Shown here: one piece after another, positions 16,283 to 26,809 of the stretch
How positions within the stretch are numbered: the stretch's first letter is position 1
How the letters are laid out: every line of letters starts with the position of its first letter
Assembly (NCBI GenBank): GCA_002480645.1
Contig: DLCN01000024.1
Location: 12,990-76,989, forward strand
Length of the DNA: 64,000 nucleotides
Reading direction: 5' to 3'
Source of the DNA: Balneolaceae bacterium UBA7797
Lineage (GTDB): Bacteria; Bacteroidota; Rhodothermia; Balneolales; Balneolaceae
Translations under genes and position numbers: made by a program
Notes under the pieces: generated by a model
Databases searched by the model: none
Told to the model about the DNA's origin: nothing
Seen by the model: the letters and a program-made list of their open reading frames with translations, nothing else

Positions 16283-17908
16283 ATTTCTGCCTACATAAAA
16301 ATCCGGATCTATCATTAATTCTTTAGCAAAGCTGTTCATTACTTTCCAGGTAGTTACCGGTTCCAGGCGCACTTTCTTTCCATCCAGCATCACATCAACG
16401 GGCATATCGAATGTTGGAACAGCATTGGCCCAGCGATAAAGTAATCTTCCTTCTTTAAAAGCATATTCCAGCGTCGGGATACGAATATCGCGCAGATACT
16501 GATCAAAGAATGGTTGCAGATCCATACCTAGTTTTTCTGACAAATATCCTTCCACCATTTCTGTAGTCACGGTCTGATGGTAAAAATCTTTATTCAATCC
16601 CCGCAGAGTTGCCCTCCAGAGCGAATCGTTATTCACAACCTGACGAAGTGTATGAAGCATATTTCCACCCTTAGAATACATATCTCCGGAACCTTCCATC
16701 CAGACATCATAGGAACCAATGATCGGTGTTTGATTCTGAATTCCGAGCCGTGTTCCCCGTACATATTCGTTACCGGCTTCTTTTCCGAAATGATATTCGA
16801 GATACAGACTTTCTGAATAGTTTGTAAAGCTTTCGTGGATCCACATATCAGCCACATCCTGATAGGTAATATTATTGGCAAACCATTCATGCCCTGATTC
16901 GTGAATAATGATGAAATCAAATTTCAATCCCCAGCCCGAACCGCTCAGATCGCGCCCCAGATACCCGTTTTCGTACTTATTACCGTAAGTAATTGAACTT
17001 TGATGTTCCATTCCCAGATAAGGAGCTTCCACAAGCTTATAACTGTCTTCGTAGAACGGATACGGCCCAAACCAGTATTCCAGAGCCTCCATCATTCTTG
17101 GAGCATCGGCAAACTGACTGATCGCTTTCTCATGATTTTCTCTCAACACCCAATAATCCATATCCAAAGGTCCGGCTTCTCCATCGTAGGTTTCCTCAAA
17201 GTGCACGTAATCCCCGATATTGATATTGATGCCGTAATTATTGATCGGATTACTTACAAACCAATGGGTGGTTTTGGTACCGTCGCCATTATCTGTTACC
17301 GAACGTAAACGCCCGTTTGAGACATTCATCAGATTCGCAGGAAAGGTAGTGCTGATCAATACGCTGTCAACTTCATCTTTGGGATGATCTTTGTTCGGCC
17401 ACCAGATACTGGCTCCGTCACCCTGATTGGAGTTTGCAATAAAAGGAAGCCCGTTGGAATCCCTGGCCCAGGTAATGCCTCCATCCCATGGTGGACGAAT
17501 TGCAACCGTTGGCTTCCCTCCAAACTCAACCGTTACCGTATTCAGATCTCCCGGGTTCTGCGGTTTAGATAATTCCACAAAATAATAGTTACTATCCTGC
17601 TTAACACGTAAAGACTCTCCATCCTGCCATACTTTGGTGATCTGCATCGGCTTTTGCAGGTCGATCTGCATCACCGAATAAGGTTCTGTTACTTTATATT
17701 GTATGGTATTAGTACCGGAAATGGTACTGTCGGTCGTATCCACTTTTACATCCAGGTGGTAGTAGGTAACATCCCACCAACCCCTTTCCGGAGTGATACT
17801 TCCACGAAGCGTATCATATCTGGTAAATTCGGCTTGCTGGCGAAAGATCTGCGCCGACAGCAGCATTGGAAATAAAAAGAAAGCGAGTGTGAGTAGTCTT
17901 TTGGTCAT
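16268..17908 (-). CDS. Exported M1-family zinc metallopeptidase
   Basis: 546 residues with a signal peptide (LLTLAFFLFPMLLSAQ). The M1 substrate-recognition motif is GMEHQ (299-303, the family's GxMEN variant); the zinc site is HESGH (336-340) with the third ligand Glu359 in IHESFTNY. A long beta-sandwich domain precedes the catalytic domain and a short C-terminal part follows it; the large helical domain of aminopeptidase N is missing, as in many Bacteroidota M1 proteins. It probably trims peptides in the periplasm. It is a single gene. Confidence 0.9.
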   Translation of the reverse strand: MTKRLLTLAFFLFPMLLSAQIFRQQAEFTRYDTLRGSITPERGWWDVTYYHLDVKVDTTDSTISGTNTIQYKVTEPYSVMQIDLQKPMQITKVWQDGESLRVKQDSNYYFVELSKPQNPGDLNTVTVEFGGKPTVAIRPPWDGGITWARDSNGLPFIANSNQGDGASIWWPNKDHPKDEVDSVLISTTFPANLMNVSNGRLRSVTDNGDGTKTTHWFVSNPINNYGININIGDYVHFEETYDGEAGPLDMDYWVLRENHEKAISQFADAPRMMEALEYWFGPYPFYEDSYKLVEAPYLGMEHQSSITYGNKYENGYLGRDLSGSGWGLKFDFIIIHESGHEWFANNITYQDVADMWIHESFTNYSESLYLEYHFGKEAGNEYVRGTRLGIQNQTPIIGSYDVWMEGSGDMYSKGGNMLHTLRQVVNNDSLWRATLRGLNKDFYHQTVTTEMVEGYLSEKLGMDLQPFFDQYLRDIRIPTLEYAFKEGRLLYRWANAVPTFDMPVDVMLDGKKVRLEPVTTWKVMNSFAKELMIDPDFYVGRNRLLK

Positions 17909-17983
17909 GATGGTGTATTGAGTTCATCTCAAAATACAAATATTTGAAACCCACGGAGGCTTTGTATCAAATTTTAACGAGTA

Positions 17984-19330
17984 TCACACTGTTTGCGAGA
18001 ACATCATTTCCCGGGAGCTTTCTTTCATTCTCTGATCAAAAGCCATGCACACATTGCGCACAAACGGGCGTCCGGTTTCTGTTACGGTGATACGATCATG
18101 GTCAATGATCAGGATCTCATCTTCTTGCATTTCTTTAAGGTCGGACAGAATATCTGCTTTCAGAATTGGCTCTTCGGGAAGATCTGTTTCAAAATAACAC
18201 ATCAGTTCATTGATATGCCTTGCCAGCAGCTGATCTTTTGTGGTACTGATGTGGCCTCTGATCAAAGGTAATTCACCCGTTTCTGCCTTTTGCTGATATT
18301 CTTCCAGATCTAAGGTATTCTGAGCAAAACCATCTCCGCTTTCGCTGATCGATGACATCCCTAAACCTAGCCGGATCTTATTCTGAGTGGTGGAATATCC
18401 ATTTAACGTTCGTCTCATCCGGCCGGTTTCCGCGGCTTTCGCCAATTCATCACCGGGAAGAACAAAGTGATCGATCCCTACCTCTTTATAGCCATGATCT
18501 TTGAAGAATTGTCTTCCTGCCTCAAAAATAGCTCTCTTTTCTGCATTCTTTGGAAGGTCGAGTTCATCAAAAGCACGCTGTCCCACCCCTTTTCGCCAGG
18601 GTACATGGGCATAACTATAAAATGCTATGCGGTCGGGCTTCAGACTTTCAGTGATTTCCAGTGTAGGCCGGTTCCGTTCGATCGTTTGATTGGGTAAACC
18701 ATAGATCAGATCGTGATTTATGGTATAACCAAGTTCGCGGGCATAATCATGAACACGCTTTACCAGCCAAAGGGGTTGTACCCGGTTTAAGGCCAGCTGA
18801 ATGGATTTATCATAATCCTGGACTCCCAGCGATATTCGCCGGAAGCCCAGATTATAAAGTCCATGTAAATGAGTACGGCTTGTGCTTTTTGGGTGTGCTT
18901 CGAAGCTGAATTCCGGATTCTCTGCTAAATGTACAGGCTCCAGAATTCCCTCGATCAGAATCTTCAGGTTATCCATGCTGAAGAAAGTCGGGGTACCTCC
19001 GCCCAGGTGTATCTCTTTTATGCTCGGTGTCTTTGGGAAAATGTTGAGATACGAATGCCACTCTTTAAGAACGGCCCGGATATAGGGCATCTCCTGTTCG
19101 TGGCGTAAGGTTATGCGTTTATTACAACCGCAAAAAGTACACAAACTGTCACAGAACGGCAGGTGAATGTACAGGCTTATCCCCTCGTCTGAATATTCAT
19201 TCAATGAGTGAGTGAGACTTTGCACCCAACTTTCCTTTGAAAACGAATCCGGGTCCCAGTATGGGATGGTTGGATACACAGTGTATCGCGAACCGGGTCT
19301 GTTATACTTTGTGAATAGTCGGGATGTCAT
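17984..19330 (-). CDS. hemN: Oxygen-independent coproporphyrinogen III oxidase
   Basis: From the ATG at 19330 the product is 448 residues starting MTSRLFTKYNRPGSRYT, the normal HemN beginning. The radical-SAM cluster is C60-x3-C64-x2-C67 in LPFCDSLCTFCGCN, with the HemN-specific extra Cys69. LHLGGGTP follows as HLGGGTPTFFS, and VDLIYGLP appears as HDLIYGLPNQT. The C-terminal domain has the LGLGMSSIS variant of LGxGAxS. It decarboxylates coproporphyrinogen III to protoporphyrinogen IX under low oxygen, feeding haem to the cytochromes encoded downstream. Confidence 0.93.
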   Translation of the reverse strand: MTSRLFTKYNRPGSRYTVYPTIPYWDPDSFSKESWVQSLTHSLNEYSDEGISLYIHLPFCDSLCTFCGCNKRITLRHEQEMPYIRAVLKEWHSYLNIFPKTPSIKEIHLGGGTPTFFSMDNLKILIEGILEPVHLAENPEFSFEAHPKSTSRTHLHGLYNLGFRRISLGVQDYDKSIQLALNRVQPLWLVKRVHDYARELGYTINHDLIYGLPNQTIERNRPTLEITESLKPDRIAFYSYAHVPWRKGVGQRAFDELDLPKNAEKRAIFEAGRQFFKDHGYKEVGIDHFVLPGDELAKAAETGRMRRTLNGYSTTQNKIRLGLGMSSISESGDGFAQNTLDLEEYQQKAETGELPLIRGHISTTKDQLLARHINELMCYFETDLPEEPILKADILSDLKEMQEDEILIIDHDRITVTETGRPFVRNVCMAFDQRMKESSREMMFSQTV

Positions 19331-19504
19331 GTACAGCACTTGCGTTTTGCGTTGAGATGATACCCGCACAATGTGAATCTTACGTGAATTCGCACCTCAT
19401 TTTTTCACAGCTTTTCACACCTCGAAATTGATGTAGTCTGTCGATTCTTTTAGTATCTTAAATGCTCCTTAACCGTGATGTCTGCACTTAAACACTTATT
19501 TTCA

Positions 19505-22342
19505 ATGCGAAAACTGATTCTGGTTTTACTATTGCTCTTCCTGAACTCCGGGTTGATCTTTGCCCAGCTGAGTTATCAGATCAGTAATTATGAGATCACT
19601 GAAAGCTCAGCAGGTAATCAAAACTGGGATATTTCCGGTGATGGAGACCAGCGCATCTTTGTAGCCAATAACCACGGCTTGCTGGTTCTTCAGAATACGG
19701 ATGTGGAATTATTGGAATTCAGTGAACGAACCATTTTCCGGTCGGTAGAATTTATAAATGGTACCATCTATACCGGTTCTTTCGAAGATTTCGGGTATTG
19801 GGAAGAAGATGATCACGGAGAATTAACCTATCGATCGCTGGCCAAGGGATTGCCCGAATCGGGCCTGAATAACGATGAGATCTGGAGCATTGCAGAAAAA
19901 GACGGTGTCGTGTATTTCCATAGCTTTGGTTCCATTTACGGATACGACGGTAAGAAGGTTTTCCGGGTGGATAAGGACGGCTCTTTCATGTTCCTGCATA
20001 AGATCGGTGATGAGATCTATACCCAGCGGGTAAGAGGGAATCTTTACCGGATAGAAGGAAATACCGTTGTGATGGTGCCGGGCAGTGACATTCTCACTGA
20101 TGAAGAAGTGAAATCCATCATTCCCATCAATCAGAATACCATGCTCATCGGAACCACTGAAGGGCTGTATACTTATGATGGTGAAAACTTCTCCGTTTGG
20201 AATGCTGAAGACAGTGAGACTGTGATAAGCAGTAACATCAATACCATGACCCGTACACAGAATAAGATCATTATCGGGACCATCCTGAATGGATTATTTG
20301 TGTACGACCTTAATTACCGCCTGCTTAAGAACATTAATACCGACAGTCAGCTTCAGAATAACACGGTACTATCGCTATATACCGATGCGTACGATAATGT
20401 TTGGGTTGGCCTTGATAAAGGATTGAGTTACATCGCTTTCGATTCTCCGATACAATCTTACACCGATGAGTATGCAGATATTGGCAGTGTATATGCGGCG
20501 GCTCTCTACAAAAATGAATTATATATTGGTACCAATCAGGGTATCTATTGGTATGAACGGGATGACGAAGGAAATTTTTATGATCGTACTCTTATACCCG
20601 GATCCCAGGGTCAGGTTTGGTTCATCAAAGAATTTGATGATAAACTATATGCAGGACTGAATGACGGCACCTATCTGATACAAGAAAAAAAGCTGAGAAA
20701 AGTAAGTCCGATCTATGGCGGGTATAATCTCAAGGAATACACTGCCAATAACCGAAATGTATTATTGCAAAGTACCTACAGTGATCTGGCTATTTATACC
20801 AGACAGAATGATATCTGGACCCAGACCGGCACACTTTCGGGATTTACCACGCCGGCCCGCTTCATGGAATTCGATCATTTGGGTAATATCTGGCTGGGAC
20901 ATACGGTACGTGGAGTGTATCAATTACAACCAAATATCCGGTTTGATGAAATTGAATCCGTAAAAAAGATCACCGAAGAACAGGGACTGCCTGCCAGTAC
21001 AAATCGTATTTTTAACCTTGATAACCGCATCCTCTCCTCCTATGCCGATACTTTGTATCAATGGGATGCCATCGACGAACAATTTGTACCTTATACAGAT
21101 CTGTCCCCGTATTTCACTGAAAGCGGAACCATCTCAAATATTCAACCGGCAGGGAATCAAAAATACTGGATCATTAAAAAGAATGAACTGAACCTGCTGG
21201 AGGTCCATTTTAATACTAAAAAACTGCTGTACCGGGTGTTACCGGAGATGTACAACTTCCGGCTTGTTGAGAGTTATGAAAATGTGATTCCGCTCAATGA
21301 TAACCTGCATTTGATATGCCTGGATGAAGGATTCGCACTTTTAAATCTGGAACTTGCAGATCAGTCTAAATATCCGCGCCCTGAGATCAGCCTCCAGAAG
21401 ATCGTAGTCAAAAGCCGGGACGAATCCCAAGAAGAAATTACCGGGACTGCATTGAATGACAATAAGTTTGCTAACACCGACAATACCCTGAATTTTTACT
21501 GGACTACCACTCAGGTAGCCGGGAACCGGGCTTTCTTCCAATACAAGCTGGAAGGCATTGATAATAACTGGAGTGAGTGGACCACACAGACCAGCCAGGA
21601 ATTTGAACGTTTACCGGCCGGTTCATACACCTTTCAGGTACGCTCGGTCGGTTCAAATGGTCTACTAACCGATACCATGAGTTATCGATTCACTATTAAA
21701 AAACCATGGTACCTGAGTAGCGGAGCGTATTTTCTGTATGTTCTGATCATTGCTTCTTTTGTGTTCACGATCCGATTATATATCTCGCGCCGGCAATGGA
21801 AAATTCTGAGTGAAGAACTCGAACAAAAACATAAGAAAACTCAACTCGACCGGGAGAAAGCAGAAAAAGAGATCATAAAACTCAGAAACGACAAACTGAG
21901 AAGTGAGGTAGAACACAAATCTGCTCAGCTGGCCTCCAATACCATGGCGATCATGCGGAAGAACAATCTGCTAAGCTCCATTAAATCGGAGTTGGATAAA
22001 CAGAAAAAAGAACTCGGTAAAAAGATGCCGACTCAATACTATAACAAGATCAATAAGCTGATTGAATCCGGTATTGAGGATGAGCATGAGTGGGAAGTAT
22101 TTGAACAGCTGTATGATCAGGCTCATGGTGACTTCTTTCAGCGTTTGAAGGAAAAATACCCACAATTAACCCCCAGCGATCTTAGATTATGTGCTTATCT
22201 GAGGATGAACCTGTCCTCTAAAGAAATTGCCCCGTTGTTAAATATTTCGGTGCGAGGAGTGGAAGAGCGCCGCTACCGGTTACGGAAACGATTGAATTTA
22301 AGTACCAATACCAATCTGAATGAGCTGATCATGACCTTCTGA
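19505..22342 (+). CDS. Membrane-anchored propeller-sensor transcription regulator with LuxR-type HTH (no kinase)
   Basis: About 945 residues. The ATG at 19505 gives a clean signal peptide (core LILVLLLLFLNSGLIFA). Residues ~30-640 are a two-component-regulator-type beta-propeller (repeats such as DAYDNVWVGLDKGLSYI and DHLGNIWLGHTVRGVYQL). A Y_Y_Y domain (FFQYKLEGIDNNWSEWT ... YTFQVRS) follows, then one membrane helix (~740-760), a coiled coil rich in Lys/Glu and a C-terminal HTH (LTPSDLRLCAYLRMNLSSKEIAPLL, with RGVEERRYRLRKRL as recognition helix region). No histidine kinase or receiver domain is present, so sensing in the periplasm must act directly on a cytoplasmic HTH. It faces the polysaccharide locus and is its likely regulator. 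Confidence 0.85.
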   Translation: MRKLILVLLLLFLNSGLIFAQLSYQISNYEITESSAGNQNWDISGDGDQRIFVANNHGLLVLQNTDVELLEFSERTIFRSVEFINGTIYTGSFEDFGYWEEDDHGELTYRSLAKGLPESGLNNDEIWSIAEKDGVVYFHSFGSIYGYDGKKVFRVDKDGSFMFLHKIGDEIYTQRVRGNLYRIEGNTVVMVPGSDILTDEEVKSIIPINQNTMLIGTTEGLYTYDGENFSVWNAEDSETVISSNINTMTRTQNKIIIGTILNGLFVYDLNYRLLKNINTDSQLQNNTVLSLYTDAYDNVWVGLDKGLSYIAFDSPIQSYTDEYADIGSVYAAALYKNELYIGTNQGIYWYERDDEGNFYDRTLIPGSQGQVWFIKEFDDKLYAGLNDGTYLIQEKKLRKVSPIYGGYNLKEYTANNRNVLLQSTYSDLAIYTRQNDIWTQTGTLSGFTTPARFMEFDHLGNIWLGHTVRGVYQLQPNIRFDEIESVKKITEEQGLPASTNRIFNLDNRILSSYADTLYQWDAIDEQFVPYTDLSPYFTESGTISNIQPAGNQKYWIIKKNELNLLEVHFNTKKLLYRVLPEMYNFRLVESYENVIPLNDNLHLICLDEGFALLNLELADQSKYPRPEISLQKIVVKSRDESQEEITGTALNDNKFANTDNTLNFYWTTTQVAGNRAFFQYKLEGIDNNWSEWTTQTSQEFERLPAGSYTFQVRSVGSNGLLTDTMSYRFTIKKPWYLSSGAYFLYVLIIASFVFTIRLYISRRQWKILSEELEQKHKKTQLDREKAEKEIIKLRNDKLRSEVEHKSAQLASNTMAIMRKNNLLSSIKSELDKQKKELGKKMPTQYYNKINKLIESGIEDEHEWEVFEQLYDQAHGDFFQRLKEKYPQLTPSDLRLCAYLRMNLSSKEIAPLLNISVRGVEERRYRLRKRLNLSTNTNLNELIMTF

Positions 22343-22344
22343 TC

Positions 22345-22375
22345 AAAAAAATGACCCGGCTTCTTTCGGGCCGGG
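22345..22375 (-). terminator. Terminator of the polysaccharide operon
   Basis: CCCGGC (22355-22360) pairs with GCCGGG (22370-22375); on the minus strand the hairpin is followed by TCATTTTTT. It lies 80 bp beyond the bglX stop and just past the stop of the convergent regulator gene. Confidence 0.75.
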
Positions 22376-22452
22376 CCACTTATTGGTCATCTTATGTTGA
22401 CAAGAACTGAGCCATTTTCATGGCTATCCTTGAATTCCTTTGTCGTTGGGTC

Positions 22453-24783
22453 TTACTTTTCCCACATCACTTTTTTACTCATCACATCGCGGGAATTTCC
22501 ACCCACCATGATCACAAACTCACCACTCTCCCAATCATGTATCATGGTATTTAGCTTGTTGTGATCATAATTATAGAATTTGAGGTCATCCGTTGTTACC
22601 TCAAAGGTCACCGTAACTGTTTCGCCAGCCGGTATCATCACTTTCTGGAAATCCTTCAATTCTTTAACAGGACGGGTTACCGTTCCAACCAGATCTCTGA
22701 TGTACAACTGAACTACTTCCTTTCCATCCACATCACTGCTATTGGTGATATTGACGGATGCAATAAGAGTATCGTCACCTTTCAGAGATTCTTTACTAAG
22801 TTTCAGATCTCCATATTCAAACGTGCTGTAACTCAATCCATACCCGAATGGATAAACAGGATCGTTGGAAACATCCAGATAGTTCGTAAGGAATTTCTGG
22901 AACCATTCCCCTTTTAGTGGTCTTCCCGTATTCTTATGAGCATAATACAAGGGTACCTGACCGATATTTTGAGGAAAAGTGGTAGTCAATTTTGCGGATG
23001 GATTAACATCACCAAATAACACATCAGCAATGGCGTGGCCGGCTTCACTACCGCCAAACCATACATTCAGAATAGCCGGGACATGTTCGTCTTCCCATTT
23101 CAGAGCCAATGGGCGACCTGTAAACAATGTCAATACCACAGGTTTTCCGGTGTCGAGAAGCGCCTGAAGTAAGCGTTGTTGAGTATCCGGGATCTCGATA
23201 TCAGATCTGCTTGAGCTTTCCCCCGACATCTCAGCTGATTCACCAACTGCAGCAACAATTACATCGGCTTTAGCAGCTACCTCCAATGCCTCAGCGATCA
23301 TCTCCTCTTCCGAGCGCTCATCACGGAAGGTATCTTTTCCAAAAATACTGATCCGCGCTTCCAGTTCCGGATCTTCTACAAAATTTGCTCCCCGCGCGTA
23401 CAAGACCTCTGCTTTGTCGCCCACAACATCTTCTATGCCTTTGAGCAGAGCAATGGATTTATCGAAATCACCCGATACACTCCAGGTGCCTTGCATATTC
23501 AGCCGGTTATTTCCCATAGGGCCGATCACTGCGATGGTGCCTTCCTTTCTAAGGGGCAGCAGGTTGTTATCGTTTTTAAGTAACACCATAGAATTTGCCG
23601 CGATCTCCCTGGCTACTCTTCGGTTCTCTTCGGTATAAATTTCTGTTGCAGACCGCTCTTTGTCGAGATATTTGTAGGGATCGTCGAAGAGCCCCAGTTT
23701 GAATTTCGCCTCAAGAATTCTTCGGGTGGCTTTATCGATATCAGCTTCGGTGATGATGCCTTCATCCAGCGATTTCTTCAAAGTGGATAAAAACCCTTCT
23801 GAAACCATATCCATATCGGTACCGGCTTTAAGTGCCAGCGCAGTAACTGCCTGCAGATCCCGGCCAATACCATGCTCTACCATTTCTTCTACACCGGTAT
23901 AATCAGAAAACACAAAACCATCAAAACCCCATTGATTACGCAATACTTCTGTCATCAACCATTTATTAGCCGTTGCAGGAACACCATCCACATCATTAAA
24001 CGAAGCCATCACACTGCCGGCACCGGCTTCAACTGCCGCTCTGTATGGTGGAAAATAATCGTTGAACATGGTGAGCCGGGACATATCTACCGTATTATAA
24101 TCACGACCTGCAATAGGTGCTCCATACAACGCAAAATGCTTAACAGTAGCCATCATGGTGTTGTCATCAGTCAGATCCTTACCCTGATACCCATATACCA
24201 TTGCCTTGGCGATTTCGCCTCCTAAATACGGATCTTCACCTCCGCCCTCAGCAATCCGACCCCAACGTGGATCGCGGGAAATATCCACCATGGGTGAATA
24301 CGTCCAGAAGATACCATCAGCGGTAGCTTCCTGAGCTGCAATACGTGCAGACTGTTCTATCATGTCCATATCCCAGGAGGTAGAAAGTCCCAGCGGGATC
24401 GGAAACACCGTTTTGTAGCCGTGAATCACATCCATCCCGAAAAGGAGTGGAATTCCCAGGCGACTTTCTTCCACAGCAATTCTTTGTAGATCATGGATCT
24501 TTTCCAATCCCCGCACATTAAATAATGCGCCTACTTTTCCTTCTTTTATTTTGGGGATGATACCTGTGTTTGACGCTAAACCGGTGGTAATGTCTCCGGC
24601 TGCAGGCAAATTCAACTGGCCGATCTTTTCCTCTACAGTCATTAATGCCAGTACCGAATCCACTTTTTGATCTATGGAAGATCTGGAATCAGGGGTGTAT
24701 TGTTTAGCTCCGCAAGCTAATTGTAACACTGTAATTACGCTAAGCAGTAATACGACGTAAAATTTCTTCATCTGTTTTTTCAT
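22453..24783 (-). CDS. bglX: GH3 beta-glucosidase lipoprotein
   Basis: 776 residues, SPII signal with lipobox around Cys24 (LQLAC). The GH3 N-terminal barrel holds the substrate-binding KHFALYG and the nucleophile Asp294 in GFVFSDYTG; the alpha/beta sandwich (MVLLKNDNNLLPL, VIGPMGNNR) and the C-terminal fibronectin-III-like domain (YPFGYGLSYSTFEYGDLKLSKES) are complete. It is the last gene of the operon, 12 bp after a PF10091 hydrolase. By analogy with GH3 enzymes beside GH144 genes, it probably splits glucose from oligosaccharides, possibly sophoro-oligosaccharides, in the periplasm. Confidence 0.9.
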   Translation of the reverse strand: MKKQMKKFYVVLLLSVITVLQLACGAKQYTPDSRSSIDQKVDSVLALMTVEEKIGQLNLPAAGDITTGLASNTGIIPKIKEGKVGALFNVRGLEKIHDLQRIAVEESRLGIPLLFGMDVIHGYKTVFPIPLGLSTSWDMDMIEQSARIAAQEATADGIFWTYSPMVDISRDPRWGRIAEGGGEDPYLGGEIAKAMVYGYQGKDLTDDNTMMATVKHFALYGAPIAGRDYNTVDMSRLTMFNDYFPPYRAAVEAGAGSVMASFNDVDGVPATANKWLMTEVLRNQWGFDGFVFSDYTGVEEMVEHGIGRDLQAVTALALKAGTDMDMVSEGFLSTLKKSLDEGIITEADIDKATRRILEAKFKLGLFDDPYKYLDKERSATEIYTEENRRVAREIAANSMVLLKNDNNLLPLRKEGTIAVIGPMGNNRLNMQGTWSVSGDFDKSIALLKGIEDVVGDKAEVLYARGANFVEDPELEARISIFGKDTFRDERSEEEMIAEALEVAAKADVIVAAVGESAEMSGESSSRSDIEIPDTQQRLLQALLDTGKPVVLTLFTGRPLALKWEDEHVPAILNVWFGGSEAGHAIADVLFGDVNPSAKLTTTFPQNIGQVPLYYAHKNTGRPLKGEWFQKFLTNYLDVSNDPVYPFGYGLSYSTFEYGDLKLSKESLKGDDTLIASVNITNSSDVDGKEVVQLYIRDLVGTVTRPVKELKDFQKVMIPAGETVTVTFEVTTDDLKFYNYDHNKLNTMIHDWESGEFVIMVGGNSRDVMSKKVMWEK

Positions 24784-24795
24784 CTCGTAGTTAAA

Positions 24796-26790
24796 TTAAT
24801 CTGAATAAGTGAATCCCAGGGTATCGAGGGCGCTTTGCACCTCCGGTGCCGACATGAACAGGTCCCAGATCAATCCGGTTCTGTAATTCTCGATCATCAC
24901 CACGATCGGCCCCTGATCGATCGCTAAATAGGAATTTGCCCACCAGCCTTGTGATGGGTTATAAGCATCATAAAAGCCATACTCACCCCATAATTTATCG
25001 CCCAGTACATAATAAAAATGACGAAGTGCTTCCATCGATTCTTCAGGTGTATACGGAATGGATGAAAGTGCCGCAGTTGGGGTGATGGTGCCGTTATCAC
25101 GGGCATACGTAGGCTCATGTGCCGAATATCCATTAGGCTCATCGCTGGCGGTCAATCCCCAGCTGCCTTCATTATAACCGACATAATTCTTGGGATTTTC
25201 TACACAGTACGCCCGGTTTATGAGCGTATGATTCCGGTTTTGTGTCCAGTAATCAGCATAAGTATCACTCAGATTTCTGGGATCAAGTCCAAGGAAAGAA
25301 TAATGGGCAAAAAACAACGGACCTCCTCTGTCGTAACCAACGGGAAGTTCATACCCGTAAAAGGTATTGCCGTTCCCGATCGCACCGGAACGTGCCCAAC
25401 CATTGTGATACACATCGGGATCAATACCAAAATTCTCTGAACTCGCAGCTAATACATACACGATCAATGCTTCGTTGTAGCCACGGATCTGCATATTCAT
25501 GTCCCAGTCATAGGTTGGGGACCAGTGCCAGTACAACACATCCTCACCATTTTTTGTAAACCAGTCCCATTCAATTTCGTCCAACATTTCGTTGATGGTT
25601 GTGATCAATAAAGATTCTGCCAGATCCACTTCATTCAAATATTGTCGAACGGCGATTAGGCCCTGAGCCATGAACGCTGTTTCTACCAGATCTGCGCCAT
25701 TATCTTTTGTACTGAAGGCTATGGCGTCTCCACTTGAACCATTCAACCAATGCGACCAAACTCCATGAAAACGATCGGCATCTTCATTTAAGAAATTGAT
25801 GATCTTCTCAAGGCGCTCTACTCCCTGCTGTCGGGTGATGAAACCGCGCTCAATTCCAACAAGTATCGACATCAATCCAAAGCCACTTCCTCCAATGGTC
25901 ACAACATCACCGGATGAATTACGCTCTCTCGCCAGACCACTTACCGGATGGCCAAAATCCCAAAAATACTTAAACGTAGCTTCCTGTACGGTAGTGAGGA
26001 GCTCTTCGTCGGTGATCTCCGGAAATTTGTACCCGGGATTTAGCCCCGTTTGGAAAGCCTTACTGAACCCGCTGAAACTAAATCCATTTGCAGCTGTTAG
26101 ATTACCGCTCACATTTACTGAGTAGAACCGATAATAATCGAGAGGTTCAGAGATCTCTGCTACTACTTTCGTTCCTTCATCCAGAAGTAAAAATGTTGGA
26201 TTATCAGCAGCCCCTATAGTAAAATGATCCTGATAATCATTGGAATTCAATGCTTCTGAAAACACGATCTCAACGATCATCGAGTCGTATTTAATATTGG
26301 TGATATCAACAGATGAGGTCAGATCAATTCCATTTATGGTGGCTGAAACAATCTCCATAATTCCGTTCATCGTGGTAAAATTGAAGGATACACCCGGAAA
26401 TTCAGCACCTTGTTCCGACTTCAATGCCTCAGAAACGCTAAGGGTATAATCTGTGATGTATTCTAGTCCTCCATCCACAGAAATAACAATATTCTTTGCC
26501 TCGCCGGAATAGCTGAATTGGAGTGGAATATGCTCACCAGATGTGGAATTTATGAGAGTAACTGCATCCTGAACGGTCGTAGAATCGACTGCGGATGAAA
26601 AATAAACGGTGATGGTTGCTTCCGGTGAAATTCCCTGTTTAGCTGTATTGGTACTCAGGGTAATGTCGTCGGCAGAAACCTTCAATAATTGAAATACATC
26701 CGGATCAGGAGTGGTACCCGGTTGTTTGCAGGAAATTAGTAGCGCTGAAACAGCAAAAACCGAGAAAAAAGAAAGTAACCTGCTGGTCAT
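24796..26790 (-). CDS. PF10091 (GH144-like endo-beta-1,2-glucanase) lipoprotein with N-terminal Ig-like domains
   Basis: From the ATG at 26790 the product has 664 residues with an SPII signal (lipobox ISC). Two Big_5-type Ig-like domains occupy about residues 35-250 (for example GISPEATITVYFSSAVDSTTV). The catalytic (alpha/alpha)6 domain starts near PEITDEELLTTVQEATFKYFWDF. It contains DNGADLVE, whose D-x3-D-x2-E spacing (D363, D367, E370 here) matches the acidic residues I remember as essential in the Chitinophaga pinensis GH144 enzyme. Further family blocks are WHWSPTYDWDMN, FAHYSFLGLDPR, NRAYC and AIDQGPIVVMIENYRTGLIW. It probably cleaves polysaccharide at the cell surface. Confidence 0.85.
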   Translation of the reverse strand: MTSRLLSFFSVFAVSALLISCKQPGTTPDPDVFQLLKVSADDITLSTNTAKQGISPEATITVYFSSAVDSTTVQDAVTLINSTSGEHIPLQFSYSGEAKNIVISVDGGLEYITDYTLSVSEALKSEQGAEFPGVSFNFTTMNGIMEIVSATINGIDLTSSVDITNIKYDSMIVEIVFSEALNSNDYQDHFTIGAADNPTFLLLDEGTKVVAEISEPLDYYRFYSVNVSGNLTAANGFSFSGFSKAFQTGLNPGYKFPEITDEELLTTVQEATFKYFWDFGHPVSGLARERNSSGDVVTIGGSGFGLMSILVGIERGFITRQQGVERLEKIINFLNEDADRFHGVWSHWLNGSSGDAIAFSTKDNGADLVETAFMAQGLIAVRQYLNEVDLAESLLITTINEMLDEIEWDWFTKNGEDVLYWHWSPTYDWDMNMQIRGYNEALIVYVLAASSENFGIDPDVYHNGWARSGAIGNGNTFYGYELPVGYDRGGPLFFAHYSFLGLDPRNLSDTYADYWTQNRNHTLINRAYCVENPKNYVGYNEGSWGLTASDEPNGYSAHEPTYARDNGTITPTAALSSIPYTPEESMEALRHFYYVLGDKLWGEYGFYDAYNPSQGWWANSYLAIDQGPIVVMIENYRTGLIWDLFMSAPEVQSALDTLGFTYSD

Positions 26791-26809
26791 AGGTATGCGT
26801 TCGATTAGT

